Assembly: GCF_003597395.2 (NCBI RefSeq)
Contig: NC_133773.1
Span: forward strand, 71,426,004 to 71,490,003
Source: Chelonoidis abingdonii
Lineage: Eukaryota; Chordata; Testudines; Testudinidae
Direction: 5' to 3'
Length of the DNA stretch: 64,000 nt
This document shows positions 35,372 through 47,310 of the stretch, one piece after another. The first letter of the stretch is position 1; each line of letters starts with the position of its first letter. The notes below the pieces were generated by a model. That model was given only the letters and a program-made list of their open reading frames with translations, had not been told where the DNA came from and ran no database searches. Made by a program: the position numbers and the translations under genes.

Positions 35372-35755
35372 AGAATCATAGAACATCAGGGTTGAAAGGG
35401 ACCTCAGGAGGTCATTTCATCCAATCCCTTGCTCAAAGCAGGACCAATTCCCAACTAAATCATCCCAGCCAGGGCTTTGTCACGCCTGACCTTAAAAACC
35501 TCTAAGGAAGAAGATTCCACCACCTCTCTAGGTAACCCATTCCAGTGCTTCACTACCCTCCTGGTGAAAATGTTTTTCCTAATAGCCAACCTACCCCCAC
35601 TGCAACTGAGACCTTGAGACCATTACTCCTTGTTCTGTCATCTGGTACCACTGAGAACAGTCTAGATCCATCCTCTTTGGAACCTCCTTTCAGGTAGTTG
35701 AAAGCAGCTATCAAATCCCCCCTCATTCTTCTCTTCTGCATTCTACCCCTTCAAT
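35372..35755 (-). mobile_element. CR1 LINE 3' fragment, minus strand
   Basis: The plus strand starts with the complement of the CR1 tail (ATAGAATCATAGAACATCAG) followed by GACCTCAGGAGGTCA. The minus-strand frame 35553-35741 carries the CR1 ORF2 C-terminal block [17 protein letters not shown], then [14 protein letters not shown]. It is truncated upstream, where a GC-rich element begins. Confidence 0.92.
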
Positions 35756-36597
35756 AGGGTTGCCAACTTTCTAACCTCACAAAACTGAACACCCTAGTCA
35801 TGCCCCTTTCCCTGAGGCCCCGCCCCACTCACTACATTCCCCCTCCCTTGGTGGCTCTCTCTCCCCCACCATCACTCATTTTCACTCAGCTGGGACCGGG
35901 GGCTAGGGTGTGGGAGGGAGTGAGGGCTCTGGGGTGAGGCTATGGATGAGAGATTGGGGTGCAGGATGGGGCTCCAGGGCCAAGGGATTCGGAGTGCAGG
36001 AGGGGACTGTGGGTTGAGGCAAGGGGTTGGGGTGCAGGCTCTGGGATGGGGCTGGGGATGAGAGGTTTGGGGTACAGGAAGGGGCTCAAGGTTTGGGAGG
36101 GCTTAGGGCTGGGTCCAGGGGTTGGGACTCATTGTTGGAGCATGCTTACCTTGGGGGTCTCCCGGTTAGTGGTGCAGGGAGGCTAAGGCAGGCTCCCTAC
36201 ATGTCCTGGCTCCTGCTGCACCCCAGAAGCACCCAGCAGGTCCATCTCCTAGGCAGAGGAAGGGGCCAAGAGGCTCCGCACTTCTTTCACCCACAGATAC
36301 CACCCCCACAGCTCCCATTGGCCGTTGTTCCCAGCCAATGGGAGTGTGGAGCTGGTACTCAGAGTGGGGATAGCACGTGGAGCTCTGTGGCCCTTCTGCC
36401 TAGGAGTTGGATTTGCTGGCCACTTCCAGGGTGCAGCGTGGAGCCAGGACAGTTAGGGACTAACCTGCCTTAGCCCCGCAGCACCGACACGTGACTCGAC
36501 CTTTAACGGCCCGGTCAGCCATGCTGACTGGAGCTGCCAAGGTCCCTTTTCAACTTGGTGTTCCAGTTGAAAACTGGACACCAGGCTACCCTACCCT
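35756..36597. mobile_element. GC-rich non-autonomous DNA element, probable
   Basis: Begins AGGGTTGCCAACTTTCTAA and ends near GACACCAGGCTACCCTA, so the termini are roughly inverted. It interrupts CR1-derived sequence on its left. The interior is G-rich, and tandem-like GGGGTTGGGG words at about 35890-36130 explain the 75- and 148-codon frames there. The flanks (CCCCTTCA and ACCCTTTA) are at most a degraded 8-bp duplication. Confidence 0.6.
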
Positions 36598-36756
36598 TTA
36601 AGACTCACTTAAGCCCTGTTTCCAGGATATAAGTTGCACATAGACTGTTTGCTGACCTTCTGCACAGGAGTGAATTGCATCACTAGCCCTTTAAATGATA
36701 TTAGGTGATGAGAACTGAAGTTCACACCTAAAAGAATTTAAGAGTAGCTAGTAAAT

Positions 36757-37035
36757 ATGGCTCATCTACTCTTCTTCATTGACTTTTTTCAACTAATATC
36801 TGTGATGGCTGCCTGCATGGAGGATTCTCTTCTCCTCCTTCTCTCCCCCTCCCCGCCCGCTCTGCCATTGAAGCAGCATGAAGGCTCTATTTATGATGCA
36901 GACTCTTATGACCACAGAGTGGAACAGCGGGCAGGGAAGCAACAGTGTTGCTGTTCCTACTGCAGGAATCCTTGTCCTGTTTATTGGATGCAGTGCTGTA
37001 AACAAACTTTACCACTTGAAAATGTAGCAGTTTAA
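36757..37035 (+). other. 92-codon cysteine-containing open frame, unrecognised
   Basis: Starts at ATG and ends with a stop. The middle is leucine/proline-rich (DSLLLLLSPSPPALPLK) and the C-terminal half contains clustered cysteines (QQCCCSYCRNPCPVYWMQCC). It lies outside the recognised repeats. No family is known to me, and no splice or promoter context supports a gene. It may be chance, a lncRNA-associated frame or a pseudogene piece. Confidence 0.15.
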
Positions 37036-37297
37036 CAAAATGCCCAATCGAATTTGTTTATTATATTCCAAAAGCCACTTACATTAGAAATTAGAGACAA
37101 ACTTAGACCAAACTATATAAAAGCAGAAAGCAGGGAGAAAGAGGATGTTCATGGTCATTCTTTCATACAGTCACCTTTCCTTATTGTCAACCAAGAAAGA
37201 GTACTACAAGCAGACCTGGGGATTGGTACCTTTGTTTTTATCTTTTGTTAGAAATTCATCCAGGAAAATGGATGGCTTTCCTACAAAAGCACAAGGT

Positions 37298-37475
37298 GGG
37301 AAATCTAGAGTTCGAATTCTAATCCCAGCTCTGGCACGGATCTCCTGTGTGACCTTGTACAAACCATTTAATTTCTACTCCCTTCATTTGGAAGATGAAG
37401 GAGAAAATACCTCCTCTAGACTGCTGTTGCAAGGATAAATTCACTTGTGCATCTTAAAAGCTTTGAGATCTGCAA
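37298..37475 (+). repeat. MIR-like SINE
   Basis: Shows the MIR core order: GTTCGAATTCTAATCCCAGC, CTCTGGCAC, then TGTGTGACCTTGTACAAACC and TTGTTGCAAGGATAAA-like sequence near 37422-37440. It is diverged, consistent with an ancient copy. Confidence 0.7.
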
Positions 37476-38734
37476 TTGAAAGAGGCCATGAGCACAAATC
37501 ATCATCATCCTGGTGTAGCATATTGCCAGGAAAGGTGGATTCACACTGTTCGGGAGCTCTCAGAACATGAATTTGGCCCTGTAGTACTTACTCAGGCAAA
37601 ATTCCTTATAAGTTTGATAGTCAAAACAGACCAAATACAGTAGTATATGTTTTTGAGTGAAGACTGCAGGATTGAGTCCTATCAAGATAAATCACTATCA
37701 AATGGTAAAAATGAACTACATCTTGTACAACATTAGGCACATAAACCGTAAATAACAGTTTTCTAAGATGATTTTGCCTTTAAATTATTCATTTGAATTT
37801 CTTCCCATTCCACTCCCCTAATCATTTGTTCTGTTTTCTTGTAATCTTTGGAAATATACAGTTCAGAAATAAACAGCTGATGCAAGATTAGACTAACAAT
37901 CAAATGCTAAATAAATAAATAAATAATAATAATCAAGAAACAATAAGTTAGACAAAGCAGAATGTTTTTATCATTGTCTCAGTCTTTGAGGAAATTTAAG
38001 TGCTATGCATTTATTTGACAAATGTGCATTGTACTTAAAGTAATAAAAACAATTACAGTGACATTTGCAACCATCTACATTACATATCTTGCTGTGCTAG
38101 CCATGATTAAACATTTTAAATTGTAACTTCTGTAAACAAAGCATCTTCCATGGAAAAAAAAATAAGTTCAGTTTACAAATGAAATAATTCTTAATATCAA
38201 TTATCTGTTGTCATGGCAACAACTGAGCTTCAAGAGGCATGTGTTTTGCTTGTTTGGCATGCTCAATCTGTTTCCCAGATGGGGGCACAGCAGAAAAAGT
38301 TAAATGTCTATCGAAGACAACTAAGGTCAGATATCCATCCCACTGGCATTTACACATTGCCATTAAAGTTACATTTTAACACCATTAATTATGCTTGACT
38401 GTCTCCTTTTCTCTTTTTTAAGCAAATAATAGGAAAGTATTTTTGCAGTGAAAAATTCCCTCCAAGCTAGTTAGAGGGATGTTCTTTGTACTAATGTGAT
38501 TTTCCTTGCAGCGTTACGTTAGTATTGGTAAAGTATTTTATTGTATCCATAGTAATTTTACATTTAAAGTGTGAAAAATTAAAAGCAACATCCACAACAA
38601 TTCAAATTTGTCCATTCCAGTATTACTGAAGGTTTTCTTGAAACATTTTAATGGGGTTAATAGGTTTGTCATGAAAAGATTTTCTTGGCTGCAAATTCAA
38701 GGATTTTTTTCTCATTTAGTTACAAACCTTTGAT
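37476..38734. other. AT-rich unique DNA with an X-box-like site
   Basis: No gene or transposon was recognised. An (AAAT/AAT)n tract lies at about 37910-37932, and the RFX-like site is at 38207-38220. Confidence 0.35.
38207..38220. promoter_or_regulatory. RFX X-box-like motif
   Basis: GTTGTCATGGCAAC differs at one base from the RFX palindrome GTTGCCATGGCAAC. Such sites bind RFX-family factors in ciliary and other promoters or enhancers. Here it sits in repeat-free AT-rich sequence. A 14-bp near-match is suggestive only. Confidence 0.3.
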
Positions 38735-39840
38735 TAAGTAATTGCTGAGTCCTTCATTACCATTGGTATTACAAATATCATATGTGGGCAATACACATTG
38801 ATTCCAAAGTTCTTTCCTTGAAGCAGGAAAATACTTCTAGGAATTTTAGAAACAAGTGTAACCCTTCTGCCAGTAATTGGAGTAGCAACAAGGGCCACTT
38901 TCCAATAGGTAGGGATCACTCTTAAAAACTAATACCACTTGCCTCCACTCAGAATTTTTGGGATCACAAAATGCCTTCCCAAGGTACCCTTAATAGGCAA
39001 TACTTCCCCATTCACAAGCATTGAGTCTGTGTATGAAGCAGGGAAAGAGAATACATTCGCAGCTTGAGAAAACACAACAACAATATATCTATATGAACAA
39101 TAAGTAAAACACTCCCCCCCCCCCAACTTTGGCAGTACTCCCTTAACTCACCTGCATGAATGTTCAATAAGTAAACATCTCTTTACCACATCATTTCACC
39201 CTTCTCCAGTCACTAAACCTCAGTCAGGGTTTGGTATCTGTGGGTAGCTGGTAGCATAGTCACAGAATTCTGAGATGTACTCAGATAAACCTGTCTCCAG
39301 TTCCTTGGGAAATGCTGCCTAGTCCTATCCTGAGGCTCTGCCCCCTAAGCCAGTTATAGTGATTTCAGCTTTATTTACTGATTGGGTAGGAAGACCTTCA
39401 CTAGAATTTTTCCAGCTCTGCTATTGTCCTCTGTGTCTTCAATTAAGAGCATTCTCTGCAATTTGCCCCATAAAAGAGTTGCTTCTGCATCATCTCCTAT
39501 CATAAAGTTCTCAGCAACAGCACAATCCCCTGACCAGAGAGAAACTAGTAGTGTATAGAACCCTTGAGCACAGTCTTTGCCACAAACTAAGACCCCCTTT
39601 CCCTATCTCAGTTCAATTCCACCACCCAGCCACCAATTCTAGTTTGAACACAGTTACGGTAGGCCCCAAAGTATTGCTAAGCTCCTTCCTCATTGGTATG
39701 TCTGTCCACCTGGAGTTCTGGGTAAATAGCTTATGCAGATGATGCAGCTCTATGATCATTCTTTCCCATTCATCAACAGATGGAAGCAGAGAGCTCCTTA
39801 CCCCATAGAGCAGTGTGTCACAAATGCGGACACCAGGGGC
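38735..39840 (-). pseudogene. Coding-like minus-strand relic, unrecognised
   Basis: Several neighbouring minus-strand frames read like protein rather than random sequence. Starting upstream, there is a segment below 39811 with YGVRSSLLPSVDEWERMIIE, then an unlisted segment near 39430-39530 with GDDAEATLLWGKLQ, then 38929-39126 with YTDSMLVNGEVLPIKGT, then 38734-38919 with KVALVATPITGRRVTLVSK. Stops and frame changes separate them, and a hAT-like element lies at the upstream edge. It may be a decayed retroelement or a processed pseudogene. I do not recognise the family. Confidence 0.25.
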
Positions 39841-40621
39841 TTTTCTTGCGGCCACAGCCTCCTGGGTGATGATGGGGGTGAGGGAAAGCAGTGGCCCCTC
39901 CCCCAGGGCCTGGTCCCTACCCCCTTCTGGAGTCCCAGACACTGTAGGAGCAGTCAACCAGTATGAGTTTTCCACCTTTCCAGGGGTGGTGGGCCTTGGG
40001 CTTCAACCCTGAGGTGGTAGGCTCTAGATGTGCAGTGGTGGGCTCCATCCCCCAGCTGTCAGACTTTGGGCTCTGGCCCTGGGCTCACCCTCCCATGTTG
40101 CCCCTGACCGCACTGCCCCCTTTTGCCCCCACCTATGCAGCGGGACCCCAGGCTCCACCCCGGGCTAACCCTCTCCACCCAGCCTCCCCAACCTTCCCTT
40201 CCCCCCCACTTCCCCATCCACCTCCTCAACCAGGGCTTAATTTGTCTTCCAGCTTGCTGGGGCTGAGGAAGTCTGCTGTGAGAAGTGATATTAACAAACA
40301 TACAACTATCTATTGTCATAGTAGTCCTCTTACTAGCTAGCAAATCTGAAAAAAAATCAACTAAAAAAGCAAAACATGCAAAGCACATTATTTGTGTTTC
40401 TATTCTGTTTAGGTCCAGTAAAGAATAGAATTATTTTTATTATTGAGTCCGCAAAATCTTGCATAAATAAATTAAAATGATTTGGATCTGTATATGTGCA
40501 TATTTATTTGTTTTTCCTCAAGTTAATTAAGTATTTTAAGAAAAAGTGTCAGAGTGGTCACCAGCAAGACTTGGTGGCCACACTCTGAGGCCCACCAATA
40601 AATTTGGTGGGAGAATTCCTG
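39811..40621. mobile_element. hAT-type non-autonomous element, ~811 bp
   Basis: Starts CAGTGTGTCACAAATGCGG and ends GTGGGAGAATTCCTG. The flanking octamers CCATAGAG (39803-39810) and CTCTAGAG (40622-40629) match at 6 of 8, a worn duplication. The left half is GC-rich and the right half AT-rich. The 125-codon proline-rich frame within it is composition-driven. Confidence 0.65.
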
Positions 40622-40629
40622 CTCTAGAG

Positions 40630-41640
40630 CTTCAGGCCACAGAGATTACATAAATTTGACACATAGTTCAATAAAAGAACTGCATATTGGAAAACTTACT
40701 GGTACTACATCAGTAGGATTCCTCTGAGGATAGTTATGATGGAAATTTAATTATGATGGGAATTCTTCTCTTTCATCATATTATGAGGGTGTATCATTTC
40801 CCCCAACTGTCAAAGTACTTTTGATCAGTACCAATGAAAGTCAAATCTCTGTTGTATGTGTCTCCTTCCAAGGAGAGCATCCAAAGCACTCTGGGTGAAA
40901 TGCATAGTAAATATCTCATATGCATATTTGAAGATTAAAGCTCCATACAACCACAAGTTAAATAATAAATTGAAGCACTGAATGGGAGCATTCCACTAGG
41001 ATATTTATCAGAATAACATATAATCAAGGCTAATTCGATCATCCACTGACTCCAGCATAGAGGTCAGACTGTGCCAAAATGACAGATACAACCCAGAGGA
41101 GGATGACGCAGGTCACAACTCCAGTAAAGCTACAGAAAATGCAGAATTTTTCATTCATAATTTTAAGATGGTAAAAGGGAAGAATTTATCATTTAAAGAC
41201 AAAAGTTCCCTACAAAAGTGAAGTCATACTCAATTCATAAAAATTCAGCCATCGGAAAATGATTAAAATGCACAATGCCCATCACACACACACACACTTT
41301 CTCAAACCCAGCAGAAAACTAAAGGAGACTTGCAGATGTAATAGGTGCAGACAAAGAAAATATTTGAGGGAGCAATGGCTTGTTTTGCAAGTTGTTGAGC
41401 TAGTGGGGTCTCTTGTATTATGCTTCAGAGCTGCAATTCAATGCACATGAACCGCCAGCTACCACTACTGTTGCCCTAATTCTCAAAAAAAGTTTATTTT
41501 AAAAAATAGTAAGAATAACAGATCATGGCATTTCTAAATATTCAATGTAATAAGCCATTCTAAGCTTTGACTACAAGATGTATTTATCTTCACATTGCCT
41601 TTGACAGTCATAAATGACTTTTTGAAGAAATGGTGTGACA
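40630..41640. other. AT-rich DNA without recognised gene
   Basis: Contains a short (CA)n at 41284-41297. Nothing else was recognised. Confidence 0.35.
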
Positions 41641-42395
41641 GTGTTGTTGAAGCTGTGTCGGTCCCAGGATATTAGAGAGACAAGATGGGTGAGATAATAT
41701 CTTCTATTGTACCTACTGCTGTGGTGAGAAAGACTCGCTTTTGAGCTACACAGAGCTCTCTTCAGGTCTGGCAAAGGTACTCCAAATGTCAGTGACAAGA
41801 TTGAGTTGATAGCTTAGCATAAGTAGTCAGCACATATTCTAAGGGACCATTCAAGGTGAAGTGGCCTCAGGGGCGGCTCTAAGTTTTTTCCCACTCCAAG
41901 CACTGCAGTCAGGGAGCCTTCAGCGACATTTCTGTGGGAGGTCTGCCAGTCATGCGGATTTGGCGACGGTTCTGGGGGTGACCTGTTAATCCCGCACCTT
42001 CATCGTGCTCACAGCGATCGGCAGCCCACTCCCCGTGGCTTGCTGCCCCACGCACACGCTTGCTGCGCTGGTGCCTCAAGCCACCCTTCAGTGGCCTGTT
42101 AACATTTCTGTAGTCATAGGACAAAAAGGGGATTGGGGGTTACATATTGTTATACTATGCCATAAATCCAGTGTCTTTATTAAGAACATGATTTTCAGTG
42201 TCTTGCAGAGTTATAAATTTAAGCTCCCAAACTCGTCCTTTGAAAGTGTTGTGTACATTTCCTCTGAGAGGTCAGATATAGAGTGATAGCTTTGTAAAGA
42301 GTCTTCACTCACAGGTGATGTGATGTTTTTGTCTTTTATCATTTTCCTTTGTGAGTTCATTGGGGAGCATAGTGATTGTGGGTAGAAACACTGGA
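41641..42395 (+). repeat. Interspersed repeat (GAGCTACACAGAGCTCT family), split by a hAT MITE
   Basis: Reads GCTGTGTCGGTCCCAGGAT, then GAGCTACACAGAGCTC and AAGGTGAAGTGGCCT. It resumes after the MITE as AGTGGCCTGTTAAC and continues to the GGTGATGTGATGTTTTTG region. The same family occurs inverted just downstream. I recognise it as a common turtle-type interspersed repeat but cannot name it. Confidence 0.75.
41868..42089. mobile_element. hAT-type MITE, 222 bp, nested
   Basis: Flanked by the exact 8-bp duplication AGTGGCCT (41860-41867 and 42090-42097). It begins CAGGGGCGGCTCTAAG and ends GCCTCAAGCCACCCTTC. Removing it and one duplication restores the host repeat, which a second copy confirms. 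Confidence 0.88.
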
Positions 42396-42672
42396 CTGAT
42401 GATTTATTACAATAACCTGTAACCTATTAACCCCTCAACCTTTTTGTTCTATAACTACAGGGGTATTAACAAATCACTTCACCCTGAATGATCCCTTAGC
42501 ATATGGGATAACTACTTATGCTAAGCTATCTACTCAATCTTGTATTTAACTGTGACACTCTCAGTACCTTTCCCAGACCTACAGAAGAGCTCTGTGTAGC
42601 TTGAAAGCTTGTCTCACCGACAGAAGTTGGTCAAATAAAAGATATTACCTCACTCACATTGTCTTTTTCCAA
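42396..42672 (-). repeat. Second copy of the same repeat, inverted
   Basis: Its complement contains GACAAGCTTTCAAGCTACAC, AGAGCTCTTCTGTAGGTCTG and then GTGAAGTGATTTGTTAATAC, the same order as in 41641-42395. It joins that copy tail to tail. Confidence 0.75.
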
Positions 42673-43055
42673 GAATGTGATGTGAAATCTCTTTACTGCT
42701 AATTTTAGTTCTGCTCTTAAATCTGAGACATGTGCTTTTGATATGGTAGAACAGTTTTCTTATCCTTGCAGAGCAACTGGATTTGTCCCATGAGAAACCA
42801 CCTAGATCCCCTTTTATTTTACAGGTCATTAAGCTTTTAAGTCCCTTGTTAGATCATTAACTCTTTCTGTTTTACATGGGTAGTCTTATGATACATACCT
42901 GGAATAACAGCAAAAGATTTGTCAAAGACGAAAATGGCTATTTAAAAAAAAAACATTAAACCTTCTGAAACCTAACCTGTAGCTGGATCGTAGACTCTAG
43001 ATCATTAAGGGCCTGATTGTGCAACCCTTACTTACTTCAGGGGGAAATTCACTTA
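42673..43055. other. AT-rich spacer
   Basis: No gene or transposon was recognised. The end (43005-43050, with GGGCCTGATTGTGCAACCCT) looks like half of a palindromic relic of the 29785-29918 type, cut by the next MITE. Confidence 0.4.
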
Positions 43056-43182
43056 GGATGACCAGACAGCAAATGTGAAAAATCGGGATGGGGTGGTGGT
43101 GGTGGTAACAGGAGCCTATATAAGAAAAAAAAACAAACAAAAATCGAGACTGCCCCAATAAAATCGGGACATCAGGTCACCC
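43056..43182. mobile_element. Small MITE with TA duplication, 127 bp
   Basis: Starts GGATGACCAGAC and ends GACATCAGGTCACCC, inverted termini, with TA on both sides (43054-43055 and 43183-43184). Internal AATCGGGA blocks face each other. A Tc1/mariner-type origin is suggested by TA, but this is not certain. Confidence 0.65.
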
Positions 43183-43184
43183 TA

Positions 43185-45859
43185 AATTCACCCCAATGTG
43201 GAAGGCTTGCAAAAGTCTCTGCACGCCACTTATGTGTCAAGTAGGAGCTGTGTCATGGGGCAGTGGGTGCTGCAGACAGGCATATATAGACTGACATTGT
43301 GGTGGAGGTTTGGAAAGGGCTAAGGGGTCTGTATTCGTAAGGCCCCAACAACCTCCCTAACTGTGGAGAAGAAGCTTCAGCCACTCGGGTGGGCTGGATT
43401 TCACCTCTCAGATATCCATTTCTGTGCATCTAGCTTTTACCTATTGGTGAGGACAGTATAAGGATTTGTATAAGAAGTCCCACTGATGTCAACACTACAA
43501 CTCATGTGAGCAAGTGTTCAGCTCACCAACGTGAATAACGGGCCTAAAATCTGAGTTTTCAAAGCAAGTGGCTTGACTTTCATTGTGTTTTGCAACTCCA
43601 TCTTCATTCAGTAACCTAAATATCAAATGCTAGTTTCACTCAGAAGATTTGCACAATCAAGTCTCAGCCAGGTTCAAGAGTATGCTCTAGCTGCTTTGCA
43701 GCTTTTCAGCAATGCAATACAACTATAAATCTAGCTTAATTTGCTGGCTATGCTGGGTTTATGACTGCTTTGCAGTGCCAGCATAGTACAAAGCAGCCAG
43801 AGTGTACTGAAAATTTGGCCAATTACTTGGTAGAAATGGCATCAGCATGGTATATTCCACATAGTCTTATCAAAAATTAGAATCTGTTTCTGTATTTGAC
43901 ATAACACATTCTAACCTGTTCGATTTCCAAATGGCCACAGATATCAACTTGTGTTATTTAGCACAAGAAATAAAACTTCATATTGATCAGGACTGGAAGC
44001 AGAAAACATATATTTTTTAGTCTAACCTTTGAAATAGTAAATGAGTAGCTCCTCAGATGAAATAATGGAAATAATTCTACATCTGCAAGGTGCACTAGCT
44101 ATCTAGACGAATAACAATTTTCAGAAATGCTAAACACTCCCAACTTCCACTGAAGCCAGTGCCTTTAAAAATAAGGTCATTTTTATTTAGATGCTGAAAT
44201 ACAGATTTAGGAGCCTATCTTGAGGCACTGAGAATTGGAAATTTTGGCAAATTTGCTTTATACTTGTTGCAAAAAGAGACTCTCCTACATTAGCTATTAG
44301 CCAATTACTACTTAAGGGTGAAAGCAACACAATACATAGCATTAGGCTCTGAGATTTCCAAGTCATTTCTAAAAACTGCTTGATTTTTAGCTCAAATCTG
44401 TCCCAATTCAATGGTGCCCAGAGTCATTGATAACTATTGCTAGACTGGATAGAGCTTAGGATTGAATCTGCATAAGGCTGTCCACATACCTTTAGAGATG
44501 GCCATTCAGAAGGATGCAAGACAGAGGCACACAGGTAGGGTGATGTGGAGAAATTTCACTGCATAATTTATTAACACTTGCTAAAGAATTTTTTTCTCTT
44601 CGTGACTAAAAACTGATGCCCAACATGTTACAGAATTTCAGAATCTTTGAAAGAAGTGGTTGAGGGAGACCTGATTTGACACACAGCAAAAATGATAAAT
44701 CTAAACATTGGTCCAACTGTCTGTGCTCAGAGGCAGTTAATACATTAGCACCAGGGGCCTCATTGTAATCATTTCAGAGGATATGTCCTTGACTCTGAAA
44801 ATAACAAATGTGTAGACTCAATAAAAGTGTCTAGGTTTATTACACTGGGTCTATTAGCAGCAGGGAATATTGTATAATGAACAAGACAAGAGTTAATGAT
44901 AATTTTGAGTGGGTTTTTGCAAAGACGTAGGTCTTTGTTTCTCTTTATAAACTTAGTATTTTGTAGTGTAACTAGCTGCAGAGATCAGTTAAGGACAATC
45001 TCTCTTTGCTGGCAGGTAGCTTTGCTGTACTGCATGCTTGGACTAACCAGTAGAGTTCAAGCCAAACTAAACTACAGGTGCTGACCAAATTAAGCTTCAC
45101 AAGATTCTGCCAGTTAAGGAATAATTGCCTGTTTTGGTCTCTAGTTTAGTCCAAGTTTAACAGAAGAGAAGTTCAAAGTGCAGTATATTATTTTAAAGGA
45201 TATGCAGCAGTTTATGGACTTCAGGAAAGCTCCTTTATTAACACAGCTCTAGAATAATGTAATAAGGTTTTCATGCCATCGTTATGTTTCTGTACATACC
45301 GATTTCATATGCAGCTCCGTATGCCCAGAATATCCTTCTTGATCAAGTATGCCATGCAGCTTCATTGTCCTCCTTCAAATCCCTCCACCAGACTCAATTC
45401 CTTTGGTTAACCTTCCAACACCGACTTTTATTCTACCACTCTTTTAAGTTACTTTAATCTTCAAACTGTTCATATATATTAACATATTTTAAAAGGTTCT
45501 TAAAATGGTACTGAACAAGAAGTGCACATAACGGACACATAACAGACATAATACTCTCTGATTTGTTTTAATGCAGTAACCCTAAGCCATCCTATACCAT
45601 TACTCAGCACCGTTTGTTTGTTCCTTTGTGCTGTTCTGCCTTTAATTTAGTTGGAAAGCTCTTCAAACCAGGTACCTATATTTTCATTTTGACTGTAAGG
45701 TGCCAGGCCCACCACTCCATTTACACACAAACAGGGCTAGATTCTGGGTATGCCCTCTCCCCAAGGGGCAATCTGCTAGCCAGAGATCAAAAGAGCATAG
45801 CATGCTCCGGCCACACCCCTTCGTCTTGCACTTTGTACACAGTGTTTTGCTGTAGATAA
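43185..45859. other. Unique AT-rich DNA
   Basis: No exon, CR1 tail or terminal repeat was recognised across 2.7 kb. Confidence 0.35.
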
Positions 45860-46010
45860 AACACAGACCTGGGAGTTATGAGACCTGGATTTGATTCGTA
45901 GCTTCTCTACTGATTCAGTTATTTATCTATGTGTATATCACTTTTCCAAGCTACGAAAGGAGGATATTACTCACCCTCTCTTGTAAAGCCGATAGAAATC
46001 TATGAATGAA
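45860..46010 (+). repeat. Possible MIR-like SINE
   Basis: Shows GACCTGGGAGTTATGAGACC, GGATTTGATTC and GAAAGGAGGATATTACTCACC in the MIR order, heavily diverged. Confidence 0.4.
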
Positions 46011-46744
46011 AAGCACAGTACTTATTAATCTTGTACCCATTGTCCATGCTCATATGGTGAGTGTAATGCATTCTGAATGCATACAATATACATCATTAAG
46101 TTCTTCAAATGTCACAGGTGGTGGAAGTAGAGTTAAGCTCTTCTCTGACCATCTTTTATCTTCCCATGTCACATTCTCACACTCTCCCTACTCCTGTGAT
46201 TGTTGTACTAGTACAGTTTCACCAGCGTAGATTGCGTATTATACTTGATTCCCCCACACACTATGTATGTATGTATGTTTAGAGATACAAAGAGAAGAAG
46301 TCCCATGCCTGCAACACATCACTGTTTGTCATTAGTATTTGCTGTAGATTGGGCAAAGTTAGCAGTACACGTGTTTTTCTCAGCCATGACATTTCAGTTC
46401 TCCCTAAAGGAATCCCTAAAGCAATACCTGAAGCTTATAACACCTACAATGTGCACTTTGTTTTTAATTAATATACATGACCGATATTCATTTCTCTGAA
46501 AATTAGATTCTCGCATAGGATTATTTGATACAAACTCATTTTTACTTCTCATTTTAATAAAATCATTCTTTTATAAGTCTGACTATCTAATTAGAAATTA
46601 ATTACACTGGGCTAGTTTTAGTCAGTGTTCCCAACAACGCCAACAAAGAGGTCAATCTAAATTCCTAACCCTAAACACCTCAATGATCAACCACAGCAGA
46701 AAGCAGCATAGAGAAGGAGCCTAAGTGGAAGAGCCTTCTGCATA

Positions 46745-47310
46745 GTTGAGTAGCTCCATCTTCAAGCAACTAACCAAAGAGGGCAGAGAAAGAGGGTATC
46801 TAGCCTACTTCACTGTCACAGAAAAGGCAAAAGGCAGCAGCAGTCTAACAGGAGAGAGGAGGCAACATGGGGGGTTGGGGGAAGAAAACCTAGATTCCTC
46901 AATGAGCTGCAACATGTATGGACCTTTGGAAGGAAAAGAAAGGGGAACTCCAGCGTGGAAGAAAGAGAGGAGGCACCACAGAAGCCAAAACAGTCACCTG
47001 ATCTCCCAAATGAGAGGAAATGGAAAGAGACATCAGATCCTCTGGTGCAGGGGTGGGGACTGCAGGTGTAAAAGAAACAGAGAGAGAGAGAGAGCATGGA
47101 ACATGGGGCAGAGCAAAAGGCCTCAGGACAGACAAAGAAGAATTTGGGGTGCAAGTTGGATATAGAGAACAGGAAGAGATATGCATGAAGATATAGAAGA
47201 GAAAAAATGAGAGGGGAAAGTATGTTGCTTTTTATGAAGAGAAAAAGAGGAGTGAGAGAAAACAAAAGAAGACAGAAAATAAGAAAATGATCTGGAGAGA
47301 GACAATGGGG
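46745..47310 (+). repeat. Purine-rich tract with (GA)n
   Basis: The plus strand is dominated by A and G for over 500 bp and contains a pure (GA)n run at about 47081-47094. The frames of 139 codons (plus) and 149 codons (minus) in this tract have the charged or serine/leucine-rich composition expected from simple sequence. They are not supported as genes. Confidence 0.7.

Noticed and set aside
36027..36473. 148-codon glycine-rich frame
   Set aside because: It lies in a G-rich transposable element with GGGGTTGGGG-like repetition. No known domain.
39963..40340. 125-codon proline-rich frame
   Set aside because: It lies inside the C-rich half of a hAT-like element, with composition-driven openness.
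42130..42300. Initial reading of this segment as part of the inverted downstream repeat
   Set aside because: It continues directly from the upstream plus-strand copy after the MITE and one duplication are removed.
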